From Sclerotiophoma versabilis (Eukaryota > Ascomycota > Dothideomycetes > Pleosporales > Didymellaceae): 64,000 nt of DNA. The stretch spans positions 806,001 to 870,000 of the forward strand of contig JAAROD010000044.1 of assembly GCA_012274445.1 (NCBI GenBank), read 5' to 3'. The notes below the pieces were generated by a model. That model had not been told where the DNA came from. It ran no database searches and saw only the letters and a list, made by a program, of their open reading frames with translations. A program made the position numbers and the translations under genes. Of this stretch, positions 54,313 to 64,000 are shown piece after piece (the first letter of the stretch is position 1; the number at the start of each line of letters is the position of its first letter).

Positions 54313-56135
54313 CTTCCTCCAAATTTCCATCAGTCATTTGCGGTGCTTTTTGGTATCTTTATTAGAAAGCAGATACTCCTCGACAAGCGCATCTCGATAT
54401 GTCTTAAAGCTTAGCCCGACTAAGTAGCTGTCGTTCAGATGAATGCGAATCGGGTCGATGGGTAGTTGAAATGCGAGCTGCTGAAGTTATGTGCGAATTG
54501 AGAACCATAGCTGTAGGAAGTTACTGCGCTGCTGACCCTTGGGGGCCGCGCTTTGGAATCAAGGACTACCTGGCTACGTCTTTTGCACTGCCCATTTATC
54601 TAGGGTACTAGGTCAAAGCTTGAAGCTCTTTCCTAAAACCGGGCCACTCTTGAGTGTGGTGATGATTCGTCCTTCGTTCCTTAGCTTTATTTAATCGTGA
54701 CTCGTCCAGGCCCAGATTTTGGTTTTGTATGGCCAACATACTAACAGTACTCGTTTTGCTAATCTTGCTCTCTAATGCCCCTCTTCTCACTATCTCTTTC
54801 GCATATCCAGTATTTGTCGGCAGGGAAAACCCCTAGACCCCTCTATATATCTTCCGCTGTCATTTGCTTCTCCTGATCTTTCAATTTCTCAAGTCTTTTA
54901 TCTGCAGTCTCAATAATTCTACTCTCCCTCTGCTCAACCAAAAAACTTCACAATAAGGAATCCGCACATGAGCACACTTACGACAAACAGTGGAGCCATC
55001 AAGTGCCTTCAGATCTGCATTTCGTCACAAATGCCTCGCTTGGTGTCGAAAATCTGTTGCATGGCGTGATCATCCATCGTGAAGTAGCCCACGACATTAC
55101 AGGCTGCTTGCTCACGGATGCATTTGAAGATATTGCTGGGCTGTAACCATGCGTATAGTCGCGCCTTCCATTGTTGTCCGTGTTGTAGACAACCGGAGTG
55201 AATATGAAGGCGATAAAGGTAACCATGAACGTTACAGTGCCTGGGAGAACCTGCAGAGAGAGCGTAAACCTCCTAGTGGTGGATTTGGATGTCTGCAGTG
55301 GGTTCTAGAGGATTTACTTCCATGTGAGTGTGTGAAATGGATTGAAACTGACTTTTCGGGCAAAAATGACCCAACGGTACCAATAAGTTTGATCAGAGGC
55401 AACAAGGATACTAACAAATTCGACGCCGAGACTGTAATTGAACCGGCAATTTACTCCAAGGCCTGACTTGCTCATCCACTCAACATTAGACGTCGCGCTC
55501 CCTCTCCCTTAGTTTGTTATGAAGTCTTACTTCGCAATTTCCTAAGTTCTTACACCTGTCGCAACGAAAATTCGTTCAAGCAGTAAGCCTCTAGTTCTCA
55601 ACACTCGGTATACGATTATCTAGGAAATGTTTTGGTAACTACATGATGATTTGTGGGATCTAAGCATAATGCTATGTCAGAAAGATATCTCAAGTGCGTT
55701 TCCCCTCAAGACTGTTGTCGTGGGGAAGGAAGCCTCAACAATCTCGTTCAAGGACTGGCGTTTTTGGAACAGGGTTGGGAAGGATACCGTGATGCATAGG
55801 TACTAGTAGGTAAAGCGTCCTAAGCATGCAGAACGAGGGCTCATAGGTTGATGGCTGTCGTGAGGTCGAGTGGACGCCGAAAGCTCCTGGTTCGACTTGT
55901 CGACGAATCAACTTCCCCCGTAGTGTGGGCGAACTTGAAATAGCTACACATATCCAACTGATTTGAACGTCCATTTGTCATACAGCTGCGCTTAGGTTTC
56001 CGTTTGCACTCGCTAAGCGTGATCTCTTTCACTGTGAGCACCTAGTGGCCTCGTGCGCCGCATCTTCACTTCTTGACTCGCCTTCCTCACTCACACAGAC
56101 TTGCAACCCAACTCGAAGAACTGGCCGAGCCGAAG
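54313..56135. other. Intergenic, right part of the accessory island
   Basis: Short frames on both strands, the longest 105 codons at 55149-55466 (+), without recognised domains. A possible 3' splice site (CACACAG) about 38 bp before the next ATG could mean an unseen 5' exon of that gene. Confidence 0.4.
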
Positions 56136-57092
56136 ATGTACAAAAACGGAAAGCAACATATATCTACTGAGGATGAGCAGGGTTGGATCTCAAGCTGGCT
56201 GCGAGATGCAGACCGCGAGGAGTACGATGTAGGTGTGGGCGAACTAGGTAAACCAACAACACCACCGAGACGACGGTCTCCGGTGCAGTGTTACGAAGAG
56301 ACATCGCCGACCAACACAAGCTTCTCTAGCGGCTCACTCTTCGATACACCTCATCTGACAGAGGACTCGTGGATTATAGATCCGTTTTGCGATGGTATTC
56401 CAGACATTGCTCCCACCTATAAGCAGGATCGGGTTTCAGGAGACAAGACCGTAGGAAACACTAGCGAAGTCTTGCAGAAACACCTCGACATCATCTACTC
56501 CGATCTCGGCAGTTTTGCCTCCTTCGATTCACCAACTGAATTTGCTGATGGCTTGGAGAAGGACGTCGACGTCCCAGAAAAGGCTTTGAGGGCCACAGCA
56601 GCGCCGCCGATCGACCCAGACAAACCGCGTATCACCTGGATCACATCGTGTACGCAGTGCATCCTCGCCGATCTGCCATGTTCCCGCACGACCCCTTATT
56701 GCTTGCGGTGCCACCGAAAGGGACAGTCAGCGCTGTGTCTTTTGCATCGACGGAAGTTCCGCGAAGAGATCGATCAGTCTAATGCATCATCCTGTACAAG
56801 GCCAGTGCTTCTGAAGCTGAAGGGCGAAAACGACACTGTCTGGGAGGGAAAGCTCAAACTGTACGATGAGGTGTGTACTGATACCGTCAAACGCTCTGGA
56901 GCCGAGCTAAAATTTTAACAGCTCCGCGAAGGATGGGATTTTGGAGAGGACAGAAGGAATTGGGTCATCCCACCGATTGATAGCCCCCGAGGCGGCTTTC
57001 GAACTGCTGATACGCGGATGCAGAAGGCTTACTTAGGTGAAGGCAAGGGCCGTTTGACATACCAAGAACTTTATGTGGCCGTCGACTATTGA
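56136..57092 (+). CDS. Uncharacterised protein with an internal Zn2Cys6-spaced cysteine cluster
   Basis: Exons are 56136-56870 and 56922-57092 (301 aa); 51-nt phase-0 intron (GTGTGT...AACAG). The first 165 residues are acidic, Ser/Thr/Pro-rich and disordered. Six cysteines at 172, 175, 182, 189, 192 and 201 have spacing C-x2-C-x6-C-x6-C-x2-C-x8-C, that of the fungal binuclear zinc cluster. The loop between the second and third Cys is ILADLP, without the Lys/Arg residues that contact DNA in Gal4-type proteins. The C-terminal part (LLKLKGENDTVWEGKLKLYD, REGWDFGEDRRNWVIPPIDS, GKGRLTYQELYVAVDY) looks like a family conserved in filamentous fungi. Role unknown; a zinc-structured non-DNA-binding protein is plausible. 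Confidence 0.75.
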
Positions 57093-57770
57093 CTACGCCT
57101 ACAATCATATATAGTTTTGAAGTTGGAAACCTGCCTGGCAAGGTGGACATGCGTATGCTTCTGCGGTCGACTGAAGAGGGCCGCTTCTCAAGAACTTCTT
57201 TCTGGAATTCAGATGAAGCACAGGCAAACTCTCGTCATGTTACCGTACCATCTAGGGCATTTGGATGCAGGGATCGAGAAACCTACCTCAGTTTTAGCTG
57301 TCGAGTTTGGATTCGAATCTGGTTTCATTCCAGCTGAAGTACAAAGCTCTTGCTTGCTGTCATCAACATCGGTTTGGATTATATCGATGCGCCGTTCTCC
57401 TCGAGCCTTTGTATCGAAATATGTATGGTTTCCTTTGATATGATATGATTTCGCAAAGACGAGAGTTCCCCCGTGAGTGTTGATGTTCGAAGATGCCTAG
57501 CATGGGGCTGCCAGCCTGTGCGGCAACGCGCCAAGACCGAGATGACGAACTCAGCTCCTAGGCTCGACCATGGCGGTGCACTACAGGCCCTCACATTCAA
57601 CATCAACCACCACCCAAACGCATCTCCATCGCCCACGATACCACATCTCGATCGCCGACACGTACTCTCATTGGCCGACCTCACAGTAACACATACCTCT
57701 CAACCCGCGCTCGAAGCGCCGCCGATAACTTCCCGCCTCCCAACAGCACCGTAGCTCTGAGTCGTTCACA
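57093..57770. other. Intergenic upstream of V-ATPase subunit f
   Basis: Short frames only; the last 200 bp are C/A-rich and probably hold the promoter and 5' UTR of the next gene. Confidence 0.4.
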
Positions 57771-58087
57771 ATGGTCAAACCCGTCGTTTCCGCCATGAAT
57801 GCATGGACATGCATTGTCCTGTCCGTATTCGCCATCGTCATCCTATCCACGATTGGGGCGCTCTTCAAATCGGGTAGTCACACGATGCTGGGTGGAGATG
57901 AGGACCCCGAGGATGGCAACGCTGTTGCTGGCGCAGTCTTTGGAGCAGTGTTTATCTACATTGTATGTGAAGCCACATTTCATGTATTATATCTTCTAAC
58001 GCTATGCAGGGCTTCTTTGTCTTTTGCGGCTTCCAAGCCTTCCTTCACATCCGCGAAAGCCGTCGCGGCGCGATAAGCCTGTCCTGA
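57771..58087 (+). CDS. V-type proton ATPase subunit f (RNaseK-like)
   Basis: Exons are 57771-57962 and 58010-58087 (89 aa) with a 47-nt phase-0 intron (GTATGT...TGCAG). It is a small Vo-sector membrane subunit, the fungal counterpart of animal RNASEK and of yeast YPR170W-B. Two transmembrane helices are visible: WTCIVLSVFAIVILSTIGAL and VAGAVFGAVFIYIGFFVFCG, the second completed by the splice. The loop between them holds EDPEDGNAV, like the conserved NDPEDGPAV of the yeast protein. The C-terminus is short and basic (RESRRGAISLS). Size matches the yeast 85-aa protein. Confidence 0.88.
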
Positions 58088-59026
58088 TTGCCATGATGAT
58101 TTGCTACTCCGCATCATTCAGGCCACGACAGGCTCATCGGAATGGAGAACTAAAGGCCCATTAGATGCTACGATCCATGAGCTGGTATGGTCGAGCCGGC
58201 AGAAGTAGACATTTTGCTTTTCACGACACAGCACACGGCGTTGAACGGGATGGGGGTTTGATACCGGGTTTCAGGTGCATGTACAGCTTACGAGATATAA
58301 CCGTCAATTATCAACCTTAACACTTCAAAGGACTTGAATATCATGGATTGAGGAGCGGCTCAGAAGGTCCTCATGATGGGGAAGATGAACTGAGCTACAC
58401 AGGATAGTGCACCAGTCCAACAGCGGTTCCTTGGCAATCTTGTTCCTTGCGTGTCGAAATTGTCGTGCACAAGCACGATGTCACTCTCGGCATCATCGTG
58501 AGCACCGGATTGTGCGTTAGCGCAGGTGACGTGAACATGGTGCTCCAGCCCTCACCCTCAAGCGTCATGTGCCGAAACCGGCAAGTGAACGATGGCTTAC
58601 CTTCCAAGTTGCCAGATAAAAGTGCAACATACCCGAGCAGAAGACTCTGACACTGTTGAAACAAGAGGCAACGGTATTGTGCAGTAGAAGCGCCAACGCA
58701 GGTTCGTTTATCCGCGCTTATTGGGGCGATTGGAAAGGGCAGGCGGTGAAGCACGAAAGCATCCGGCCGGCGAGACCGCGGATTGAACCCTGACTTCGGC
58801 GAGTGCGCTTGGTCACCTAGCGGTAACCACGCCTCTTATTTCGCACCCCTCTCACTGCATAAACCGCTCTCTTCCCTCCTCTTACCACTCGACCGCACTT
58901 CTTTACCAACTTCTAAACCCACAACCGCCACAGCACCCTCATTTCACCATCACCGGCGCTCTATCTTCCTGCCCGCCCCACGAAGACTAGAACACCGTTA
59001 ACTCCGAAACCGAGCGAGAAGGCACT
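58088..59026. other. Intergenic upstream of CDC34
   Basis: 0.94 kb without a supported gene. The last 200 bp are C/T-rich, consistent with a fungal promoter and 5' UTR. A tRNA-like patch near 58783-58830 does not fold into a cloverleaf. Confidence 0.4.
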
Positions 59027-59849
59027 ATGGCGGACGCTGCGCAGCGAGTGCTCATGAATGAGTTCAAGGCGCTTAGCAAGGAGACTTGGACCAACATCGA
59101 GGTACGCTGCATCACCATTTCCATGCCGATCATGCAGTGGCGGCCTCCAATGAGCAGTGACTAACCACGTTGTAGTTGTTGAACGATAACGTCTTCGAGT
59201 GGAGTGTCGCCTTAATCGTGCTCAACCCCGACTCCCTCTACTATGGCGGGTATTTCAAGGCCAAGATGACCTTCCCCCGCAACTACCCCCATTCCCCGCC
59301 TGGTACGTCACCTCCACACCCTGACCCAGGAATAGCACGCAGCACCCCCGTGGATATCTAGCTAACCCCGAGCCAGACTTCAAATTCGTACGGCCACTCT
59401 ATCATCCCAACATCTATCCCGACGGCCGCCTCTGCATCTCCATCCTGCACCCGCCTGGCGACGACGAAATGTCTGGTGAGCTCGCAGCAGAGCGTTGGTC
59501 GCCCGTTCAGCGCGCCGAGACAGTTCTCCTCTCCATTCTATCTCTCCTCGACGATGCTGAGACCTCGTCGCCCGCAAACGTCGACGCTGGTGTCATGCTG
59601 CGCAACCAGCCAGAACAGTACAAGGAGATGGTCAAGAAGGACACAGAGGCCTCGAAAGCGGACATTCCGGCAGGCTTTGTCATGCCTACACATGAGTCTG
59701 CTTGGAAGCGCAAGGAAGAGGAGGGCGACTTCGAAATGAGTTGGGAAGACAGCGATATCGAGAGTTTCGGTGGTAGCGAGAGTGATTTCGACGAAGAGAT
59801 GGACTCTGACTTCGAGGGCGAGGAGGACGAGGATGAGGACGACAAATGA
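59027..59849 (+). CDS. CDC34: Ubiquitin-conjugating enzyme E2 Cdc34
   Basis: Exons are 59027-59101, 59176-59302 and 59377-59849 (224 aa). Cdc34 is the SCF-dedicated E2 that builds K48-linked chains on cell-cycle substrates. The E2 fold shows FKALSKETWTNIELLNDNVF, YYGGYFKAKMTFPRNYPHSP, and the catalytic HPN...LCISILHPP with Cys87. The acidic insertion that marks the Cdc34/Ube2R/Ube2G2 class follows at once (GDDEMSGELAAERWSPVQ, about residues 95-111). The C-terminal tail is strongly acidic (WEDSDIESFGGSESDFDEEM and an end rich in Glu and Asp), the docking element for the cullin basic canyon. The second splice (G|AC) restores PPDFKFVRPLYHPN. Confidence 0.95.
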
Positions 59850-60614
59850 GCCCCACCGGCGTTAATGTCTCCTCTCCTCTCCTCCTTCACTCTCGTTCCC
59901 TCTGTTTTATGGGTTTCAACAGCGCGGCGTCTGGTCTTGCAGGGTGTCCCACAGGGCTGAGGGGGTCAGATGAGCATCTGTCTTGGCCACGGCGTTATTT
60001 TGCATTGCATTGGGAGGCGTTCGTGGGTACGTCTGTGTGTTCACACTTTCAGGACATCACATTTAGATAGGGGTTTTTTTTTTCACATCATACTTGCATT
60101 GTAGCTTGGAAGCACACAATGAATTAGTCTATACTTTAAGACAACAGCAACATCCGTGTAGGCAGCGTGCACACAGCATCGAAGCTTGAAACTCCAATAA
60201 ATTATATCGCTGTCGTGATCCGTGCCCAAATCGTGATTAAGTCATGCTCCCATATACATCGCTCTCTCGACTGCTATATCTATTCTATGCGCAGTCCAGA
60301 CATCGCGTCTTTTATGCAGCAAGAAGCTGTAGCGGCCGTTATCCAACTCGTGACTCGTCCTCTTTCTCTTCCTCGTCTTTCTACTATACACAAAAACCAT
60401 ATTCCCCTGCCCTTCATCCGCTCCATCCGCTCCAATCCAGTCCACTCCGTTTGATCGCGCGTACGCTGTAGGCGCATGCTTATCGCTGACAAGTATCGAT
60501 AAAAACATACGGGCAAGGGTGTCAATCAAGATGTGCAAGGCCCAGAAAACATGGATACCTTGCGCTGCCTCTGTTCTTCTTCTTCTTAGTTTTTCTCCTT
60601 GTACCGGTTTGCGC
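59850..60614. other. Convergent 3' intergenic region CDC34/CLA4
   Basis: Both genes end toward this 765-bp region. It has a T-run near 60072 and pyrimidine-rich tracts; no gene is seen. Confidence 0.5.
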
Positions 60615-63240
60615 TTAATGGCTGCCATTCTTCCTGAAGTTGAGCAACTGGCTGAGGCTGTTGAGACTGCATCCGCTCTTCAAAAAGTCGTGGCTCATGA
60701 GCTCAGATGCGCTCGCTCGACTCTTGACATCGACGCAGAGACAGACAGACAAGAAGGCCTTGAGCTCCTTGGACAACTTGTCTGGCTTCTTGAGGCGGGG
60801 AGTACCGTTGGTAGCGATGAGGTAGAGCGCCTTGAGTGGCTCCTCGTTAAGGTATGGTGGCTCGGACTCGATCATCTCGATGGCCATAATACCCAGTGAC
60901 CATATATCGACCTTGTTGCCGTACTCCTTCTGTTTGACGACTTCGGGTGCCATCCAGTAGGGTGTGCCGACCATTGTCGCACGCTTGGATCGTTGTTCTG
61001 TAAGCTTGGCGCAGAATCCAAAATCGGCTACAGTATAGTTAGCAGCAATCGAGAACAGGAAGCCATCTGGGGCACGTACTGATTTTGACGTTACCACGTC
61101 CATCGAGCAGGACATTGTCACTCTTGATGTCTCGGTGGATAATGTTCTGGTTGTGCAGGTGCTCAAGTCCTTTACAAGTCTGTGTCAAAGTTAGCATAGC
61201 TTAGCTTGCCGTGTATATGAGACTCCTTACCTCGAAGCAAATGGTGGCAATCTGGTCTTCAGTGATAGTCGGGTTGTTGTCAATGACATCAGTGAGAGCA
61301 CCACCCTCCATGAACTCCATCACTACCCACAGCTCGGATTGCTCTTCTTGTAGGAAAGCGTCTAGGAAGTTGACAATGTTGGGGTGTTTGCTGTCTTTCA
61401 TAACGATAATTTCGTTGACAATCAGCTCTTTGCGAGGCTGGTTGCGAAGGTCCATCTGCTTAATAGCGACCTGAGCACGTGGTCCGTTCTCTTGCAGAAT
61501 ACGACGTGCCATAGGCGAGGTCGCACCTTCGCGGATGCGTGCCACGTAGACGGAACCACTGGCACCCTGGCCGATCTTCTTCTGCTTGTTGTAGGATTCA
61601 AGAGGCTTGTCTTTTGAGACGACTTCACGAAGCTTCGCCATCACTTCGGTTTCAGACATGCTCGACATACGAACATCCTTCCGTGGCGCTTCCTCCTTAG
61701 GCTTGCTGGTAAGCGCGGCCTCGGCTTTCTTGACAGCATCGTTGACAGGGGCTCCTGTAGGTTTTGCCACGTTCAGCGGCTTTGGTGTCGCAGACGAACC
61801 TTGGTATTGCTTCTGTTGCTGCGGCTGAGCACGAACTTGAGGGACCTGATTCTGGGAGCCTGAGTAGCTCGAGCTTGGTTGTATCGGTGGGCGTTGCTGT
61901 GAAGTTGGAATCTTCGACTGCGGCGAAGTGCCGTACCCGGAACCGTTCTGCTGTTGTCTTGGAGCAGAGGGAGCAGGACGCTGAGCCGCCATCTGGCGGA
62001 GTGATCCTGGAGCTTGCGCTGCTGGGGCTCTTTGAGATCCCGGTGTCGAAGGAGCTGGGCGAGAGGGGTTGTAGCGCGATGTGCCGGAGGGGCTCGGATC
62101 TCGTTCATCGTAGCCCCCGCCGAATTCTTGTTGGGCAAGCGGTAGCTTCTTCTGTGGTATTGAAGCATTATATGCAGCCAACTCCTCGCGGTCTCGTCTT
62201 TCCTGTTCTTGCCTTTGTCTCTCCTTCTCTCGCTCACGTTGCATTCGTGCCTGTTCCTCTTGTCTGCGTCGTTCTTGATCGTAGCGGTCTGCCGAAGAAG
62301 CACTATTCTGTAGCGGAGCTGCGTAGCCACCTGTGGGTGGTGTGTTCTGCCGCGAACCCATGCTGTAGCTGTCCTTGCGTTGATACTGAGCTGGCGGCGC
62401 CGGGCGAGGAGGCGCAACCGAGTTTCCTCCGCCGCCATAGCCTAGTTGCTTCTCTGATCCAGTGTTGATACCAGGGGTAGGTGTAAGGCTCGAGTATTGC
62501 TGAGGGTCTTCGGATCGCTTGACAAGCTTCTCGGTATAGAATTCAAGTACCTCGAGTACAGCTTTAGGGTTCTTTGCGTAATCATCCTTGGTCAGTGCAG
62601 ACGCTGTCAGCAGTTTCTCCCATTCAACAGGCAAACCAACGAACGCGCCACTTGTTGGGTCGAAGCCAACGTGAACTCTGTGAGTGAAGTTTGTAGGGTT
62701 GCTGACACCACCCATGCTAGGGCAGCGTTGGTATATGCTGTCGATCCACGAATAGACATCGTCGTCTGTTTCGACTTTGCATGTGATGATCTTCGTGGGT
62801 CCATCGCGAGGCGGTGACGAGCCCTTGCTAGGGTTGAGTGACCTCGTAATTTCGAACGAGAGTGGCTGTGTGTCAGACCTCTCTACGCCCAAAATATCTC
62901 GCAGTTGAATGGTATTAGAGACCTTGGATGCGTTTGCGCTCTTGAAGAAGTTCAGCTCGAACTCCTTCAAGACCAACCACCGATCTGCCCAGACGAAAGA
63001 CTTGAACAGACCCTCGTCCTTCACTTTGACCATGCCCTCCTTGACTACGGCTGACGATGAGACGCTTCTCTCCGTCTGTGTACGGGACAACGACTGGCCA
63101 TAAGCGGGCGACTGCATGCTCAGACCAGCCATGTTGCCAGGCAGAGTGCTGCTAGTGTTCGGTGTGAGGGCAAGGCGGGGACGGTCCGTTGGTGGTCGCG
63201 GCGCCGGACGGGCGTCCATGAACTGGTTATTCGAATACAT
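60615..63240 (-). CDS. CLA4: PAK-family protein kinase Cla4
   Basis: Exons are 63240-61231, 61179-61080 and 61027-60615 (840 aa). Order of domains: PH (about 66-180; VVKEGMVKVKDEGLFKSFVW, WADRWLVLKEFELNFF), CRIB/PBD for Cdc42/Rac binding (VSNPTNFTHRVHVGFDPTSG), a long Pro/Gln/Ser-rich linker with a charged coiled-coil-like patch (ERRRQEEQARMQREREKERQ), and the kinase from about residue 554. Kinase motifs are IGQGASGSVYVA, VAIKQM, HRDIKSDN (Asp687), TDFG, GTPYWMAPE and DIWSLGIMAIEM. A PH domain with CRIB distinguishes Cla4 from Ste20. Cla4 acts in septin assembly, polarity and cytokinesis. Introns of 51 and 52 nt both fall in the kinase region; the second splits the codon before DFG. Confidence 0.95.
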
Positions 63241-64000
63241 GCTTTGGGAAAATTAGCCAGGGCTGACTGATGTTGGTGCAAATGATGAAGGGATGTCTTT
63301 CGTTGTTGGCGAGACAGTGGGGCTGCTTACTTGAAAACGCGATTCACGCTGTCAACAACAGGAAGCGTGAGAGCTCTACACTAGCGGACGGCAGTGAATG
63401 GCGGGGTTCAGCGAGGCTGAGCAGACGGACAGCGGGCAAGCGGAGTGTAGTACAGCTGCAAGAATGCTAGACACTGCTCTGCCTGCTGCCGGTGCAGAAG
63501 GTGGTCAGGGGCGGCAGAGCCTTTGTGCAGCTGGGTTGGCGGTGGTCCTCGTAGGCGGTGTCTGTCGGGCTGCACTGCACCGGTCGATGTCTCCTGGCGT
63601 GCTGTGAGCGGGGAATGCGTGGAGGTCGAAGTCACGCCGAAAATGAGGGCTCAGCGCTGCATCTGTATATGGCAGGAAGCAAGGAGAGGACGGGAGCTAT
63701 GGGCGCGCGGTGAGCGTCTTCGCGCGGCAGCGAAGTGGTTGGAGTCGTGACTTGGTGGAGCCCCGTCTGCTGTCTACCCAGGTTAGCACCGTCGAGGGTC
63801 AAGCGCTAAGGCGGCAGAAGGAGATGCTGACTCTCGACTCGCACACTCAGCCAATCGACAAGCGGTTTGCAAGTGCTCGCCCACGGAAACCGGGGACTGA
63901 TCGCCACAGGATTGCTGGCAGCAAGCTGGACAGAGATTGCGTGCAGCGTGCGTAAGATTATCAAAGTGCTGCTTGCTGGCGACTACGGCGCGTTGACGGC
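63241..64000. other. CLA4 upstream region to the window edge
   Basis: 5' flank of CLA4. Short frames on both strands lack domains; a gene starting beyond the right edge cannot be excluded. Confidence 0.4.

Noticed and set aside
55149..55466. 105-codon plus frame in the accessory island
   Set aside because: No domain, no supporting splice signals, start is not in a convincing context and the opposite strand is also partly open.
58760..58840. tRNA-like patch (GATTGAACCC)
   Set aside because: The arms do not pair; no anticodon stem or acceptor stem.

Overview
The window is chromosomal DNA of a filamentous ascomycete (Pezizomycotina; a dothideomycete is my best guess). The grounds are short GT-AG introns of about 47-150 nt, orthologues of core fungal genes (EPL1, RKM4, KAE1, mitochondrial TrpRS, RVS161, ELP3, ORC2, ATG101, RIX1, YPP1, V-ATPase subunit f, CDC34, CLA4), fungus-only families (Fungal_trans_2, UstYa/DUF3328, HET, DUF3435) and intron-containing tRNA genes. 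All coordinates come from reading the sequence; exon borders were set by splice signals, reading phase and remembered family patterns, and no search was run.

Layout. 0-24 kb is mostly housekeeping: the tail of a single-pass membrane protein, tRNA-Asn, EPL1 (+), RKM4 (-) and KAE1 (+) as a divergent pair, a Fungal_trans_2 regulator (+), mitochondrial TrpRS (-) and RVS161 (+) as a very GC-rich divergent pair, ELP3 (-), tRNA-Ile (-), ORC2 (-), an STL1-like sugar/polyol porter (+) and ATG101 (+). 24.2-28.9 kb is the most interesting part: a small cluster that looks like a dikaritin-type fungal RiPP locus. A secreted precursor with 13 kexin-bounded copies of EQDEAWKIS is divergently paired with a UstYa (DUF3328) oxidase gene, and a second, divergent UstYa-like gene follows. 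30-45.5 kb holds a conserved fungal protein of unknown function, a GH15 glucoamylase with CBM20, an uncharacterised protein, RIX1 (-) and YPP1 (+) as a divergent pair, and a zinc alcohol dehydrogenase (-). 45.5-56 kb is an AT-rich accessory island with a decayed HET gene, an intact alpha/beta hydrolase and a decayed DUF3435 (FluG-like / Starship-captain-related) gene. 56-64 kb returns to ordinary sequence: an odd mid-protein Zn2Cys6-spaced protein, V-ATPase subunit f, CDC34 and the PAK kinase CLA4.

How genes work together. The precursor and the two UstYa-like proteins could form a minimal pathway: secretion, kexin cleavage at KR/RR, and oxidative cross-linking of the Trp-containing repeat in the secretory lumen. 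No tyrosinase, S41 peptidase, P450 or transporter typical of larger dikaritin clusters is visible here, so the pathway may be minimal or partly encoded elsewhere. The other genes are independent housekeeping functions. The porter and the glucoamylase are carbon-acquisition genes but are not adjacent.
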